Below are positions 9,270-17,669 of a stretch of 64,000 nt of DNA, piece by piece (positions within the stretch are counted from its first letter, which is position 1; each line of letters opens with the position of its first letter). Both the position numbers and the translations under genes were made by a program. Below the pieces are notes generated by a model. That model was not told the origin of the DNA, searched no databases, and was given only the letters and a program-made list of their open reading frames with translations. The DNA lies in NCBI GenBank assembly GCA_000688615.1, contig JHVA01000001.1:1798001-1862000 (forward strand), in the 5' to 3' direction. The DNA comes from Acidobacteriaceae bacterium KBS 146. GTDB lineage: Bacteria; Acidobacteriota; Terriglobia; Terriglobales; Acidobacteriaceae.

Positions 9270-9344
9270 TGGAGCGGGAGACGGGAATCGAACCCGCGAC
9301 CAACAGCTTGGAAGGCTGTGACTCTACCACTGAGTTACTCCCGC
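9270..9344 (-). tRNA. tRNA-Gly (TCC anticodon)
   Basis: Acceptor GCGGGAG/CTCCCGC (9338-9344 with 9274-9280). Anticodon stem ACAGC/GCTGT around loop CTTCCAA gives anticodon TCC. The T-arm has GGTTCGATTCC. The terminal CCA is encoded (9270-9272). It is the last tRNA of the cluster before tuf. Confidence 0.95.
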
Positions 9345-9380
9345 CCACGACTCTCAGCCAATAGCTAAAAGCCTGAAAAC

Positions 9381-9455
<75 letters not shown>

Positions 9456-9509
9456 CTTCTAAAAAACTTGAGAAAGCAAACAAACCTAAAACTTACCTGC
9501 TCAACAATC

Positions 9510-9683
9510 CTACCGCGAACGCAGCCATCCGAGTGCCACACGGAAAGCAAAAAAACCTAACAAGACCAACGTCAGCGATTGAAACTTCCCTGGCTCCATC
9601 GTTCGCCAGGCGAGAATCGCCAGAACTCCAAGCACGGCCAGCGCAACTGCCATCCTTCCGCTGCCGGAGGGGCTGAAGTCCAC
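9510..9683 (-). CDS. Predicted 57-aa two-helix membrane protein in the tRNA cluster
   Basis: A short frame starting GTG at 9683 with a good ribosome binding site (AGGGGAG, six bases upstream) and ending TAG at 9510-9512. The product is 57 residues. A short polar start (MDFSPSGSGR) precedes a hydrophobic helix (MAVALAVLGVLAILAWRTM), a turn EPGKFQS, and a second helix (LTLVLLGFFAFRVALGWLRSR). This hairpin-like two-span pattern is unlikely by chance in GC-rich DNA with no internal stops. An ATG ten codons in is an alternative start. It fills the otherwise empty space between tRNA-Tyr and tRNA-Thr. No family is recognised. Confidence 0.55.
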   Translation of the reverse strand: MDFSPSGSGRMAVALAVLGVLAILAWRTMEPGKFQSLTLVLLGFFAFRVALGWLRSR

Positions 9684-9731
9684 GTACTCTCCCCTGTCTT
9701 CCTACAAATCCCACAAACCGCTCAAAGTTCA

Positions 9732-9818
9732 TGGTGCACAGGGGAGGATTCGAACCTCCGTACGTCATAGACGGGCAGATTTACAGTCTGCTGCCATTAA
9801 CCACTCGGCCACCTGTGC
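9732..9818 (-). tRNA. tRNA-Tyr (GTA anticodon)
   Basis: A class II tRNA with a long variable arm. Acceptor GCACAGG/CCTGTGC (9812-9818 with 9736-9742), D-stem GCC/GGC, and anticodon stem CAGAC/ATCTG region around GTA. The T-arm has GGTTCGAATCC. The CCA is encoded (9732-9734). Confidence 0.95.
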
Positions 9819-9987
9819 ACGTCCTCTGCCTTGCCTTCCACACAGCAACCTCAACCCGTCAGGACTAGCTCCTGATCCAAGCTCCCAAAGCGGCGAGCTT
9901 TTCATCCCTGAAGGTCTCCGGAGGTCTGCATGGCCAGAACGGCCCGACAGTACAACCAAACCATCTCTTCCACGGCCGCCTGGAATC

Positions 9988-10063
9988 TGGAGCTGGCGAA
10001 GGGACTTGAACCCCCGACCCTCTGATTACAAATCAGATGCTCTACCAGCTGAGCTACGCCAGC
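9988..10063 (-). tRNA. tRNA-Thr (TGT anticodon)
   Basis: Acceptor GCTGGCG/CGCCAGC (10057-10063 with 9992-9998). Anticodon stem CTGAT/ATCAG around loop TTGTA gives anticodon TGT. The T-arm has GGTTCAAGTCC, and CCA is encoded (9988-9990). It is the first tRNA of the Thr-Tyr-Thr-Gly-tuf series. Confidence 0.95.
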
Positions 10064-10143
10064 CCAAACAGCCTTGTCTTGCTCTCTGTAGCAACGAATG
10101 GCTGACGCACAGACGTGCCTGCGCAGAGTGCGCCGCAGTGCTA

Positions 10144-10172
10144 ACTTTAGCACAGCAGCAGGTCAGCCGCAA
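10144..10172 (-). promoter_or_regulatory. Possible promoter of the tRNA-tuf unit
   Basis: On the minus strand TTGCGG (10167-10172) and TAAAGT (10144-10149) are 17 bases apart, a sigma-70 layout with a weak -35. They lie about 80 bases before the first tRNA. The -10 overlaps a small inverted repeat GTGCTA/TAGCAC (10138-10153). Confidence 0.35.
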
Positions 10173-10193
10173 AACCTCGGCCAGAGTGCGGTT

Positions 10194-10829
10194 TCAGCCG
10201 TTTCCCACAGCTCCGGAGAGTGCCAGCTCGCGGGCAGCGGCGCGTTCCATGGGAGTTCCGATGCGGACCGTTGCCATTCCCGCTGCCATGGCCGCTTCAA
10301 TGCCCATCTGCCCATCTTCAAAGACTAGACAATGCTCGGGAGCGATTTCCAGCCGCTCGGCAGCCATCAGAAATGGTTCCGGGTGCGGTTTACCGCGTTT
10401 GTAGTCTCCCGCACAGACCAGCGTCTGGAAGCGATCAAGCAGGTTGAGCGCCGTCAGAGAGGCCCGTACCGACTCCTGCGTGCTTCCGGAAACAACCGCG
10501 AACGGAATCTCCCCATGGCGGGCTTCGATATGCTCGAGAACCTCCGGAACCACCTTCATCAGCGGAAGATTGGCATAGAACAGCTCTTCCTTGCGCCGCT
10601 GCAGTGCATCGAAAGGCATCGCCAGGCCATGACGCTGATTGAGCTGGGAGATGATCTCCCCTACCGGCATGCCGCCCCATTCGTAGAACAGTTCTTCGGC
10701 GAATTCGCAGTTCCACTCCGCCAGGACTGTCTTCCATGCCACATAGTGCAGCGGCATGGAGTCGGCGATGGTTCCATCGCAGTCAAACAGATACGCTTTG
10801 AAATCCCCTGCGGGAAGCGTTAGCTTCAT
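10194..10829 (-). CDS. HAD superfamily (subfamily IA) phosphatase, beta-phosphoglucomutase-like
   Basis: The 211-residue protein begins MKLTLPAGDFK at 10829, and the frame is open further upstream but without family character. HAD motifs are clear: motif I FDCDGTIADS (nucleophile and acid Asp, followed by the cap), motif II VVSGST, Lys in KRGKPHPEPF (motif III) and motif IV VFEDGQMGIEAAMAAG. The cap is the small helical C1 type seen in beta-phosphoglucomutases and sugar phosphatases. It likely hydrolyses or isomerises a sugar phosphate in the cytoplasm; which one cannot be said. It is transcribed toward the tRNA cluster. Confidence 0.8.
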   Translation of the reverse strand: MKLTLPAGDFKAYLFDCDGTIADSMPLHYVAWKTVLAEWNCEFAEELFYEWGGMPVGEIISQLNQRHGLAMPFDALQRRKEELFYANLPLMKVVPEVLEHIEARHGEIPFAVVSGSTQESVRASLTALNLLDRFQTLVCAGDYKRGKPHPEPFLMAAERLEIAPEHCLVFEDGQMGIEAAMAAGMATVRIGTPMERAAARELALSGAVGNG

Positions 10830-11006
10830 CCTCAAAAATCTCCTCGGCTTTCTTTCCGCTCCGAAAGCCTCTTTCCTTATGATGACAGAATCGTCAAATC
10901 GTTTCGAAGAGCGAGGCTCCCAATCGTTTGGTAAGTCCCTGATTGCGCGCACGCTTTTCTATCGTCCAACAAAAGGAAAGAGCGATCTTCCGGAGGTGTA
11001 TCTCGC

Positions 11007-11852
11007 ATGTCGTTGTTCGGCTCCCGGCTCGCAACTGGACTGTTGTTTCTGCTCTACTCCGGAGCCTTCGGCCTGGCGCAAAGTCCGGAGACACCCAAGC
11101 CCACCGAGGGTCCCCTTCCCGCTGTCTCCGCCCCTCAAAAGACCCTGACCAACAGCTCCATCGTTCGCATGGTCAGTGCCGGACTCAGCGACGACCTCAT
11201 CCTGCAGGCGATTGCCGCTCAACCTGGACAGTACACCACCGACGCGGACTCATTGATCGACCTCAAGGATGCCAACGTCTCTGAGCGCGTCATTACCGCC
11301 ATGATCAACAAAGGCCGCAAGCGGCTTACGCCAGAAGCCACTGCAACGCAAGATCCCCCGCCGCAGCCGATCTCTGAGGTCAGCGAGATCGGCGCCTATT
11401 ACAAGGATCGCAACGGCACCTGGCAACCACTCGAGACCGAGGTCGTTCACATCAAATCGGGCGGCTGGCTCAAGTCAACCGCCACGCACGGAATCATCAA
11501 ACAGGATCGCAATGGACATCTCAACGGACGCGAATCGAAGCTTTCTCTTCAAGCTCCTGTAGAGATCCTGATCTACGCTGCGCCAAGCGTGGATATCGCC
11601 GAGTACGACTTTCTACGTTTCCGCATCAACTCCGACAATCGGGAGTTTCGCTCGATCACCGGGGGAGTCTTTCACTCCACCGGTGGAGCACAACGCGACG
11701 AGGTCTCCTACCACCCCACGAAGGCTGGTCCTCGCACCTGGAGATTCACAGTCGATGCTTCTGTCGGCGGCGGCGAATACGGCATCCTGCCGCCCGGAAC
11801 CGGCAATGTCACCAACGGCGGCAAGATCTATACCTTCGCCATCACCGAATAG
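11007..11852 (+). CDS. Secreted protein of unknown function with N-terminal 'IVRMVxAGL' helical domain
   Basis: This 281-residue protein has a signal peptide (residues 1-24, ending GLAQ). A helical domain follows at about 45-105 (NSSIVRMVSAGLSDDLILQAIAAQPGQYTTDADSLIDLKDANVSE within it). I know this pattern from many acidobacterial exported proteins, but it has no assigned function. The C-terminal 160 residues are beta-rich (SEIGAYYKDRNGTWQPLETEVVHIKSGG and GGGEYGILPPG). A clear GGAGG lies ten bases before the ATG. Probably periplasmic. No catalytic motif is visible. Confidence 0.6.
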   Translation: MSLFGSRLATGLLFLLYSGAFGLAQSPETPKPTEGPLPAVSAPQKTLTNSSIVRMVSAGLSDDLILQAIAAQPGQYTTDADSLIDLKDANVSERVITAMINKGRKRLTPEATATQDPPPQPISEVSEIGAYYKDRNGTWQPLETEVVHIKSGGWLKSTATHGIIKQDRNGHLNGRESKLSLQAPVEILIYAAPSVDIAEYDFLRFRINSDNREFRSITGGVFHSTGGAQRDEVSYHPTKAGPRTWRFTVDASVGGGEYGILPPGTGNVTNGGKIYTFAITE

Positions 11853-11925
11853 ATCCATTGCTCTCTAACGCCGGACGGAGTAGAAACAGACAGAATGCTA
11901 CATTCTTATCTCGTCTTCGGTCGCG

Positions 11926-12960
11926 ATGCGTAAACCAACGCGATATTCCCTGCTGCTGGCTGCAGCGCTGATCCTGGCGTTGATTGTTGCGATTCTTCTG
12001 CGCAAGGCCGCGCCACCGGAGGCTGCGCGCCTGCTTCCCGAATCCGATGCGATCATCTACGCCAATCTGAAGCCGCTGCGCCTTGCAACACACTTCGACC
12101 GCACCCCTGTCACCCGCGCTCCAGAGTATCAGCAGTTCGTCGACGCCACGGGCATCGTTCCTGAACGGGATATCGACGATGCTGCGTTTGCACTGCACCG
12201 CATGGAAAACCCCAATGGGCCGAATGGCCCGGTCGGTTACTCCGAGGTCTTCGAAGGACGTTTCGATGGCGAAAAGCTCTCGCACTATCTCAACTCCATT
12301 GCAAGCTCTCGCGAGACCTACGGAGGCCACACCATCTATACGGTTGCGATTCGTGACGGGGAGGTCACTCGGCAGCTGAGAATCGCTCAACTCGGATACG
12401 ACTCCATCGGCGCCTCCAACATGCCGACTGCGGAGCAGATTCACTCCATCCTCGATCGCCATCGCTGGGCCGCTTCGCCCTTCTCCGGATCTTCTTTGCT
12501 CTCGGCGCGCTATCGTGATGTTCCTCTGCTGTCGAGCGCATGGGGCATTGGACACATCGGTCTTCCCTTCTCGGACCGAGGTTTCATCACGATCCTCGGC
12601 CTGCAGCTACCCTTACCGGAAGACACGACCTTCGTGGCAAGCCTCCGCTACACAGGCAGCCTGCGTCTCCGCGTCGAGGAGATCTCTCCGACCGAAGCGG
12701 AAGCCCGCGACGCCGCTCAGAAGCTATCAATGTTGCTCGGGCTGTTGAAGTCTTTACAGCAGGTCCAGCCACGGAATGCCGAAGACGCTTCGGTGATCAA
12801 GATGCTTGGATCGATCAAGATGGACCAGCGCAAGGAACGTGCCATTCTGACCGCGACGATTCCTCTGGACCTCTTACAATCGCTGACCAGTAACACAATG
12901 GCATCCTCATCGAGCGAAACTCCAGAACAGCCGGCTCGCTCAAACGAAGCTTCCCACTAA
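11926..12960 (+). CDS. Membrane-anchored protein of unknown function
   Basis: The 344-residue product has one N-terminal transmembrane helix (about 8-26, LLLAAALILALIVAILL) and a large extracytoplasmic part starting PEAARLLPESDAIIYANLKPLRLA. The phrase 'lPadadaivyvnlkplr' recurs in DUF3352-like and related surface proteins, so this is probably a distant member. The C-terminal tail is Ser/Glu-rich. It lies 73 bases after the previous gene in the same direction and converges on the HD-GYP gene. No enzymatic motif is seen. Confidence 0.5.
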   Translation: MRKPTRYSLLLAAALILALIVAILLRKAAPPEAARLLPESDAIIYANLKPLRLATHFDRTPVTRAPEYQQFVDATGIVPERDIDDAAFALHRMENPNGPNGPVGYSEVFEGRFDGEKLSHYLNSIASSRETYGGHTIYTVAIRDGEVTRQLRIAQLGYDSIGASNMPTAEQIHSILDRHRWAASPFSGSSLLSARYRDVPLLSSAWGIGHIGLPFSDRGFITILGLQLPLPEDTTFVASLRYTGSLRLRVEEISPTEAEARDAAQKLSMLLGLLKSLQQVQPRNAEDASVIKMLGSIKMDQRKERAILTATIPLDLLQSLTSNTMASSSSETPEQPARSNEASH

Positions 12961-13000
12961 AATTTATGGCTTGAATCGATGCGGTACAGAGGAAGATGGA

Positions 13001-14251
13001 TCAGGCGCAGAAACGGATCAGGCGGCCTCTCGTACTGATCTCAGGATTGATATCCATCGGCCGGTGGTCGGTAAGATAGGCCAACAGCGCCTGGATGCAA
13101 TCCTGATCGAGCTTGTGCCCAGCCAGCCCGTTGAGAATTGGAAGAATCTCTCCAAAGCTCAAACCAGCTCGATAGGGACGATCCTCTGACAGAGCGCCGT
13201 AGACATCGGCCACCGCGATCACTCGTGACTCGATGGAAAGATCGCAGGCCATCAGCTGATTCGGATAGCCGCTTCCATCCAGCTTTTCATGATGTTCTCC
13301 GGCGACAATTGCAATCTCGCGGAACGGAGCGATCTGTTCGAGGATCTGGCGCGTAAGTCCAGGATGCTGTCTCACGATCTTCCATTCGGAGTCGGTCAGT
13401 CGGGTCTTTTTGTCCAGGATCTTGTTGGAGATGCTCAGCTTTCCAAGATCGTGCAGCAGAGCTGCTCGGCGCACCAGCCTCACCCGATGCGCTGGCAGGC
13501 GTAGATACTCCGCAATTCCGTGTGCCAGCTCGGCGACTCCAATGGAATGACGGAAGGTGAAGTGCGACTTCGCATCGACGATCTCCGCAAAGCCCTCGCA
13601 GATGCGATCGATCTGATCATCATCCAATCGATGTCTTCGGTGAGGATCCAGTGCGAGCACGGCCGCACGTGTGGATGCAAGACTGTCCATCGCATTGCAG
13701 CTGGGCCACAGAGCATCGCGACGATGCAGCGCGAGGGCGATCTCGACCAGTTCAGGATCAAACCAGCTTCCGCTCCACTCTTGCAGCGTCTCGATAGCGA
13801 CCTGAGGGCTTCTTCCGATCGAAAACATGTCCAGGTGCTGCGCGATCGCTCCTAAACGAGCAAGCCTGGGAATCTCTCCGCCACACAGGCCGTAAGGATG
13901 GCCGGAACCATCCCAATGCTCTTCAAGGTTGTTGACCGCATCGGCCGCCAGCGATCCCATCCCCAGCTTACTGACGATGCTCGCGCCTCGATCGCAACGC
14001 AGCCCCAGCATCTCCTCGTTGCCGATATCTTTGAGCAACAGCGCATAGTACAGACTGTTCCTGTGCTCCATCGTGAAGTCGGCTTCCGCAGCGATGCGCA
14101 TTCCAAGCAGGCACGTGCGCAGGGAGTGCCCATGCATCGCACCATCGGTCAGCTCCATGGCAAAGGACAGAGCAGAGAGTATCTGGGACAGGGAGATTGA
14201 CTCCTCTGACTCCGGGATAGCCTTACGAAAAGAGGCTGACGTCTCGCTCAT
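13001..14251 (-). CDS. Tandem HD / HD-GYP phosphodiesterase
   Basis: The 416-residue protein holds two HD-type modules. The C-terminal one (about 215-410) is an intact HD-GYP, with LLHDLGK (H267-D268) and HHEKLDGSGYP (320-330). This class hydrolyses cyclic di-GMP. The N-terminal module (about 25-150) shows the same layout, but its HD pair reads LLKDIG (K74-D75). It ends EEHWDGSGHP, so one metal ligand is lost. There is no receiver domain or membrane anchor. The N-terminal half may be a sensory or dimerisation relic. It converges on the preceding gene with a 40-base gap. The 250-base upstream region has no riboswitch I could confirm. Confidence 0.82.
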   Translation of the reverse strand: MSETSASFRKAIPESEESISLSQILSALSFAMELTDGAMHGHSLRTCLLGMRIAAEADFTMEHRNSLYYALLLKDIGNEEMLGLRCDRGASIVSKLGMGSLAADAVNNLEEHWDGSGHPYGLCGGEIPRLARLGAIAQHLDMFSIGRSPQVAIETLQEWSGSWFDPELVEIALALHRRDALWPSCNAMDSLASTRAAVLALDPHRRHRLDDDQIDRICEGFAEIVDAKSHFTFRHSIGVAELAHGIAEYLRLPAHRVRLVRRAALLHDLGKLSISNKILDKKTRLTDSEWKIVRQHPGLTRQILEQIAPFREIAIVAGEHHEKLDGSGYPNQLMACDLSIESRVIAVADVYGALSEDRPYRAGLSFGEILPILNGLAGHKLDQDCIQALLAYLTDHRPMDINPEISTRGRLIRFCA

Positions 14252-14504
14252 TGTGATTCCACTCCGCTAAAAGCCTGCTGGCGACTTATCGGAATCTCAT
14301 AAAAGGCGGAATCACGTGCCGGAAGGTAAAGCCTTTCAGAGACCCAACCCTGACTATAGGGACCAGGGCCCGGCCTGCCACTAGCACGAAAGATGCATAT
14401 TCCCGGGCGTTCAGATGTACGAATGCCCTAAAACAGAGGCCTTTTCCCGGCGGAGTAACGTGACCTTTTCAGTGGTTTCGTCGCCTCCTGCAGACAGGCT
14501 CGCT

Positions 14505-16169
14505 CTAGCGAGGTGGTCGCAAGGTCTTTTCTCCGCCGTACAGCGCCAGCAGCGGATGCTTGACCACGGCCCGAAATTCATAGCGCCCCTCTGGGGGCAG
14601 TCCGGTCAGTTCCGTCGAAAATATTCCTGTATGAGTCACATTCTGAAGGGGCATCGCCGTCCAGGGAGCCGTGCGGGAGTGGATGTCTTCGCCCTCAATC
14701 GAACGGTACTCAAACCCTACCTCGAGCGATTTGGCGCCTGCCATATCCAATAATTCTCCCTCTAAGTGATAGCTGCCCGAAGACGGATTCCACTGATAGT
14801 TCCCCGTCTGCACCCTTGGCGGGACTAGCGCCGGTTCCACGTTGGTTATCCGAAGCACCACGGGATTCGGCCACTCCGTCTTATCCAGCAAGCGCTGTGA
14901 CTTCATCGTGTGGATATGGAGGCCATCGCTCTCCATCTGAAAGGTCGTCTTCGGGATCACGTTTGGCGCATATTCGAGGACTTTGCCGTTCGCTCCAAGC
15001 ACGCTCACCTCGGTCTTCGCCGTCGCCCTTACCGAATGGAGCACAACATCCTGCCACTTGCCACGCTTCCACGGAGCATCAGGATCGACGATGGCATAGA
15101 GCGCGCTGCCATCCTTCTTTTTCGTAAACCACACATCCCCTTCATTGGTGATGATCCAGGGCCGCGTCGCATAGATCGACTCCGAGTTCACAAACATCCA
15201 CAAGGCGAACTCGCGGAGCCGCTCCTCCTGCTCGATCGGCAGCTCCCCATTCGGCTTGGGACCGATATTCAGCAGAAGATTTCCGCCCTTGGCTCGCGTC
15301 TCAATCAGCGAGCGGATCAGCTGATGGCCTGACTTGTAATGATCCAGCTGCGGCTGATACTGCCACGCATCGCCCATCGTGTCGTTCGCCTCCCAGGGCT
15401 CATCGAAGGCCTGCCCCGGAATGAACTGCTCCGGCGTCCTCATGGCTCCGCGGGTGATGACGATGTTGGGCTGCAGCTTCCAGGCAAGTTGACGCAGGCT
15501 GGTCGCTTCTCCGTCGAAGAAAAGCACGTCGACCGGGCCATAGTTGGTCAGCAGCTCACGCAACTGCGCACTGTCGTAGTCGAGCAGTCCGGGATTATGG
15601 CTGGGCTGCACGTCTTCAATGCCGCGTTGAATCGTCTTGCCGTGCTTGTGGAGCCAGTAGAAGTCGTCCGGCGAGAAATACACCCCCGGCGCAATTCCCT
15701 CGGCCTTGAACGCCTTCAGAATCTCCGCCGTCACGTCCCGGTGAAAGGGAGTGTTCATGATGTTGAACGGCGTCGTTTTGGTGTCGTACATTGCGAAGCC
15801 GGAGTGATGCTTGGTGGTGAACACGACATAGCGCGCGCCTGCAAGCTTCGCGAGCCTTGCCCATTCCGCCGGATCGAATCGCGTCGGGTCAAAGGTCTTC
15901 GGTAGCTCATTGAAGAAGCGGTTGACGTAGTCATCCGACGCTCCCACCAGCGAATGACTGATAGTGCTGCCAATCTGGCTGTCGACGCTCCAGTGAATGA
16001 ACAGGCCGAAACCCAGATCGCGAAACCATTCTGCCCGGTCCGGCTTGTTCAGCGAACTGCTGAAGTCTGTGTTTTCGCCGGCGATAGCTTTTCCCTGGCC
16101 CGCTGCCTGCAGCGACGGGATTGCACATAGGACCGCAACCAGGCAGTTGCGCAGACCATTCCTCACCAT
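14505..16169 (-). CDS. Alpha-L-fucosidase, glycoside hydrolase family 29, secreted
   Basis: A 554-residue exported GH29. The signal peptide is about residues 1-23 (cut near LQAAGQ). The catalytic barrel starts at W48 (EWFRDLGFGLFIHWS) with TTKHHSGFAMYD at 118-129. The nucleophile is probably D219 in VDVLFFDGE (family W/F-x-D-G). The C-terminal 200 residues form beta-sandwich domains (Tyr/Trp-rich, VVLRITNVEP). It removes alpha-linked fucose from plant or microbial glycans. The ATG at 16169 has AGGAAAGAG upstream and gives a clean signal peptide; the frame is open 21 codons further. The lone position suggests its own promoter. Confidence 0.85.
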   Translation of the reverse strand: MVRNGLRNCLVAVLCAIPSLQAAGQGKAIAGENTDFSSSLNKPDRAEWFRDLGFGLFIHWSVDSQIGSTISHSLVGASDDYVNRFFNELPKTFDPTRFDPAEWARLAKLAGARYVVFTTKHHSGFAMYDTKTTPFNIMNTPFHRDVTAEILKAFKAEGIAPGVYFSPDDFYWLHKHGKTIQRGIEDVQPSHNPGLLDYDSAQLRELLTNYGPVDVLFFDGEATSLRQLAWKLQPNIVITRGAMRTPEQFIPGQAFDEPWEANDTMGDAWQYQPQLDHYKSGHQLIRSLIETRAKGGNLLLNIGPKPNGELPIEQEERLREFALWMFVNSESIYATRPWIITNEGDVWFTKKKDGSALYAIVDPDAPWKRGKWQDVVLHSVRATAKTEVSVLGANGKVLEYAPNVIPKTTFQMESDGLHIHTMKSQRLLDKTEWPNPVVLRITNVEPALVPPRVQTGNYQWNPSSGSYHLEGELLDMAGAKSLEVGFEYRSIEGEDIHSRTAPWTAMPLQNVTHTGIFSTELTGLPPEGRYEFRAVVKHPLLALYGGEKTLRPPR

Positions 16170-16301
16170 GACAGATCTCTTTCCTGTTTCAGAAAAATTC
16201 CACGAGCGCAGACCTGCGTGTTTCCACCACAACGTTCTTGTGCCGGGTTACGACAACTCTAAATGTTTTTCACCAGCAGTCGGCGGTTTTCATCAAAAGG
16301 A

Positions 16302-16324
16302 AGGGCAGGCCGAAGCCTGCCTCT
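16302..16324 (-). terminator. Terminator after the M23 peptidase gene
   Basis: GGCAGGC/GCCTGCC (16304-16310 and 16315-16321) closes a 4-base loop that reads TTCG on the transcribed minus strand, a very stable tetraloop. It is followed by CCTTCCTTTTGATG, 23 bases after the stop. Confidence 0.7.
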
Positions 16325-16346
16325 GATTTCTCGAAACGAGATGCCG

Positions 16347-17423
16347 TCAGCGATCGAGGCCAGCGACCTTCGCCGGTCCCACAGCCGGGGTAGATGCCGG
16401 AGGCTCTGGAGCATCGCCCAGTTGCGCCATCGTCATCCGAAGGTACTTGTGGGGGTTGACCGCGGTGTTACGGATCCTGACCTCATAATGAACGTGATTG
16501 CCGGTCACTCGCCCGCTGTGGCCCACATAGCCAATCACCTCGCCGCGAGTCACCGTCTGGCCGGCCATGACGGCGAAGCCCGACATGTGGCCGTAGAGCG
16601 TCTCCACTCCGTGGCCGTGATCGACCGTTACCTCGCGACCGTAACCGTTCTCCACCTGCGCGGACTTCACTACACCGTCAGCGGTAGCACGAATCGGAGT
16701 GCCGCTGGGAGCCGAGATGTCGAGGCCCTTATGGAACTCGCCTTCTCCATTGCCCAGCACCGGATCTTCGCGCTGCCCGAAGCTGCTCGTGATCGGTCCC
16801 ATGACAGGCCACAGCGAAGGAGCATATACCGAAGCTTCCATATCGAGAGGGGACAAGCCACCGAAGAGATTAGAACCGACTCCATCTCCGGGCCGGTTGA
16901 TGCTACTGAGAGCTCTTGTAGCGGCACCACTTAACGCCTGATTCCGCAGGGAATAGAACGCATCTACAGACTTGTAATAAGCGTCATCATTGAGACTTGC
17001 GGTTTCCGTCAGAGGAGCGTTGGCGGCAGCTTCCGCCGCAGCCGTTGCGTGGCGACTGACGGTCTTGCCGGTCACGCGGCCCATCGGAATCGCAAGCTTG
17101 CTGGCAGTAAGGCCATACAACGCCGATACTTCACTCGCCAGGGAGCCCAGCGACGCAGCCTGAACATCCTTCTCGTGGGCTGCCTCTTCCAGATGAGCGT
17201 AGTCCTTCTGAAGCGCGTTGTGGTCCTGTCGTAACTGATTGAAACGAGCAGTCTTGATCAGCATTCGCGAGTACGACCCCGCTAAGCCGGTGATCGTAAA
17301 CATACCGATCACAGCCGCGGCCACGAAGAGATAAACGTAATGGAGCGGCACCGGAACCTTGTTCAGGCTGCCATTCTCGTCACGGCTCACGAACATGATG
17401 TAATAGCGCTTCTTCAGCTTCAA
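16347..17423 (-). CDS. M23 family metallopeptidase, membrane-anchored
   Basis: The 358-residue protein has an N-terminal cytoplasmic stub, one transmembrane helix at about 27-47 (HYVYLFVAAAVIGMFTITGLAG) and a coiled-coil (about 55-100, RFNQLRQDHNALQKDYAHLEE). The LytM/M23 domain (about 205-330) has EFHKGLDISAPSGTPI (Zn ligands H and D), HGVETLYGHM and GNHVHYEVR (H-x-H). All Zn ligands are present, so it should be an active peptidoglycan endopeptidase or an amidase activator like EnvC/NlpD in the periplasm. It is followed by a TTCG-loop terminator. The space to thiL (246 bases) should hold divergent promoters. Confidence 0.88.
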   Translation of the reverse strand: MKLKKRYYIMFVSRDENGSLNKVPVPLHYVYLFVAAAVIGMFTITGLAGSYSRMLIKTARFNQLRQDHNALQKDYAHLEEAAHEKDVQAASLGSLASEVSALYGLTASKLAIPMGRVTGKTVSRHATAAAEAAANAPLTETASLNDDAYYKSVDAFYSLRNQALSGAATRALSSINRPGDGVGSNLFGGLSPLDMEASVYAPSLWPVMGPITSSFGQREDPVLGNGEGEFHKGLDISAPSGTPIRATADGVVKSAQVENGYGREVTVDHGHGVETLYGHMSGFAVMAGQTVTRGEVIGYVGHSGRVTGNHVHYEVRIRNTAVNPHKYLRMTMAQLGDAPEPPASTPAVGPAKVAGLDR

Positions 17424-17669
17424 TCCACGGTCCGGGCTCGGAATCTGGCCGCCAAAGGCGACACGAAAAGTCCACTCCCCTAATCCCGACCTTCAAATGA
17501 AGATCACAAATCGGCATTCTGGAATCGCGGACTCTCTTGAGCGTCCCCTTAAGCCTAACAACTGCCCATTCGTGATGCAACCAAATCCGCAATTTCGCCG
17601 TCTGAAGCTGCAAAGTTTTGCACTCTACGCGCGATCGCTATTGAAGACCCGCCATTTATTCTCTACGAA

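Noticed and set aside
14252..14504. Possible c-di-GMP riboswitch upstream of the HD-GYP gene
   Set aside because: Some G-rich and AAAGGC-like elements appear on the minus strand, but the GEMM core and its paired helices could not be assembled.
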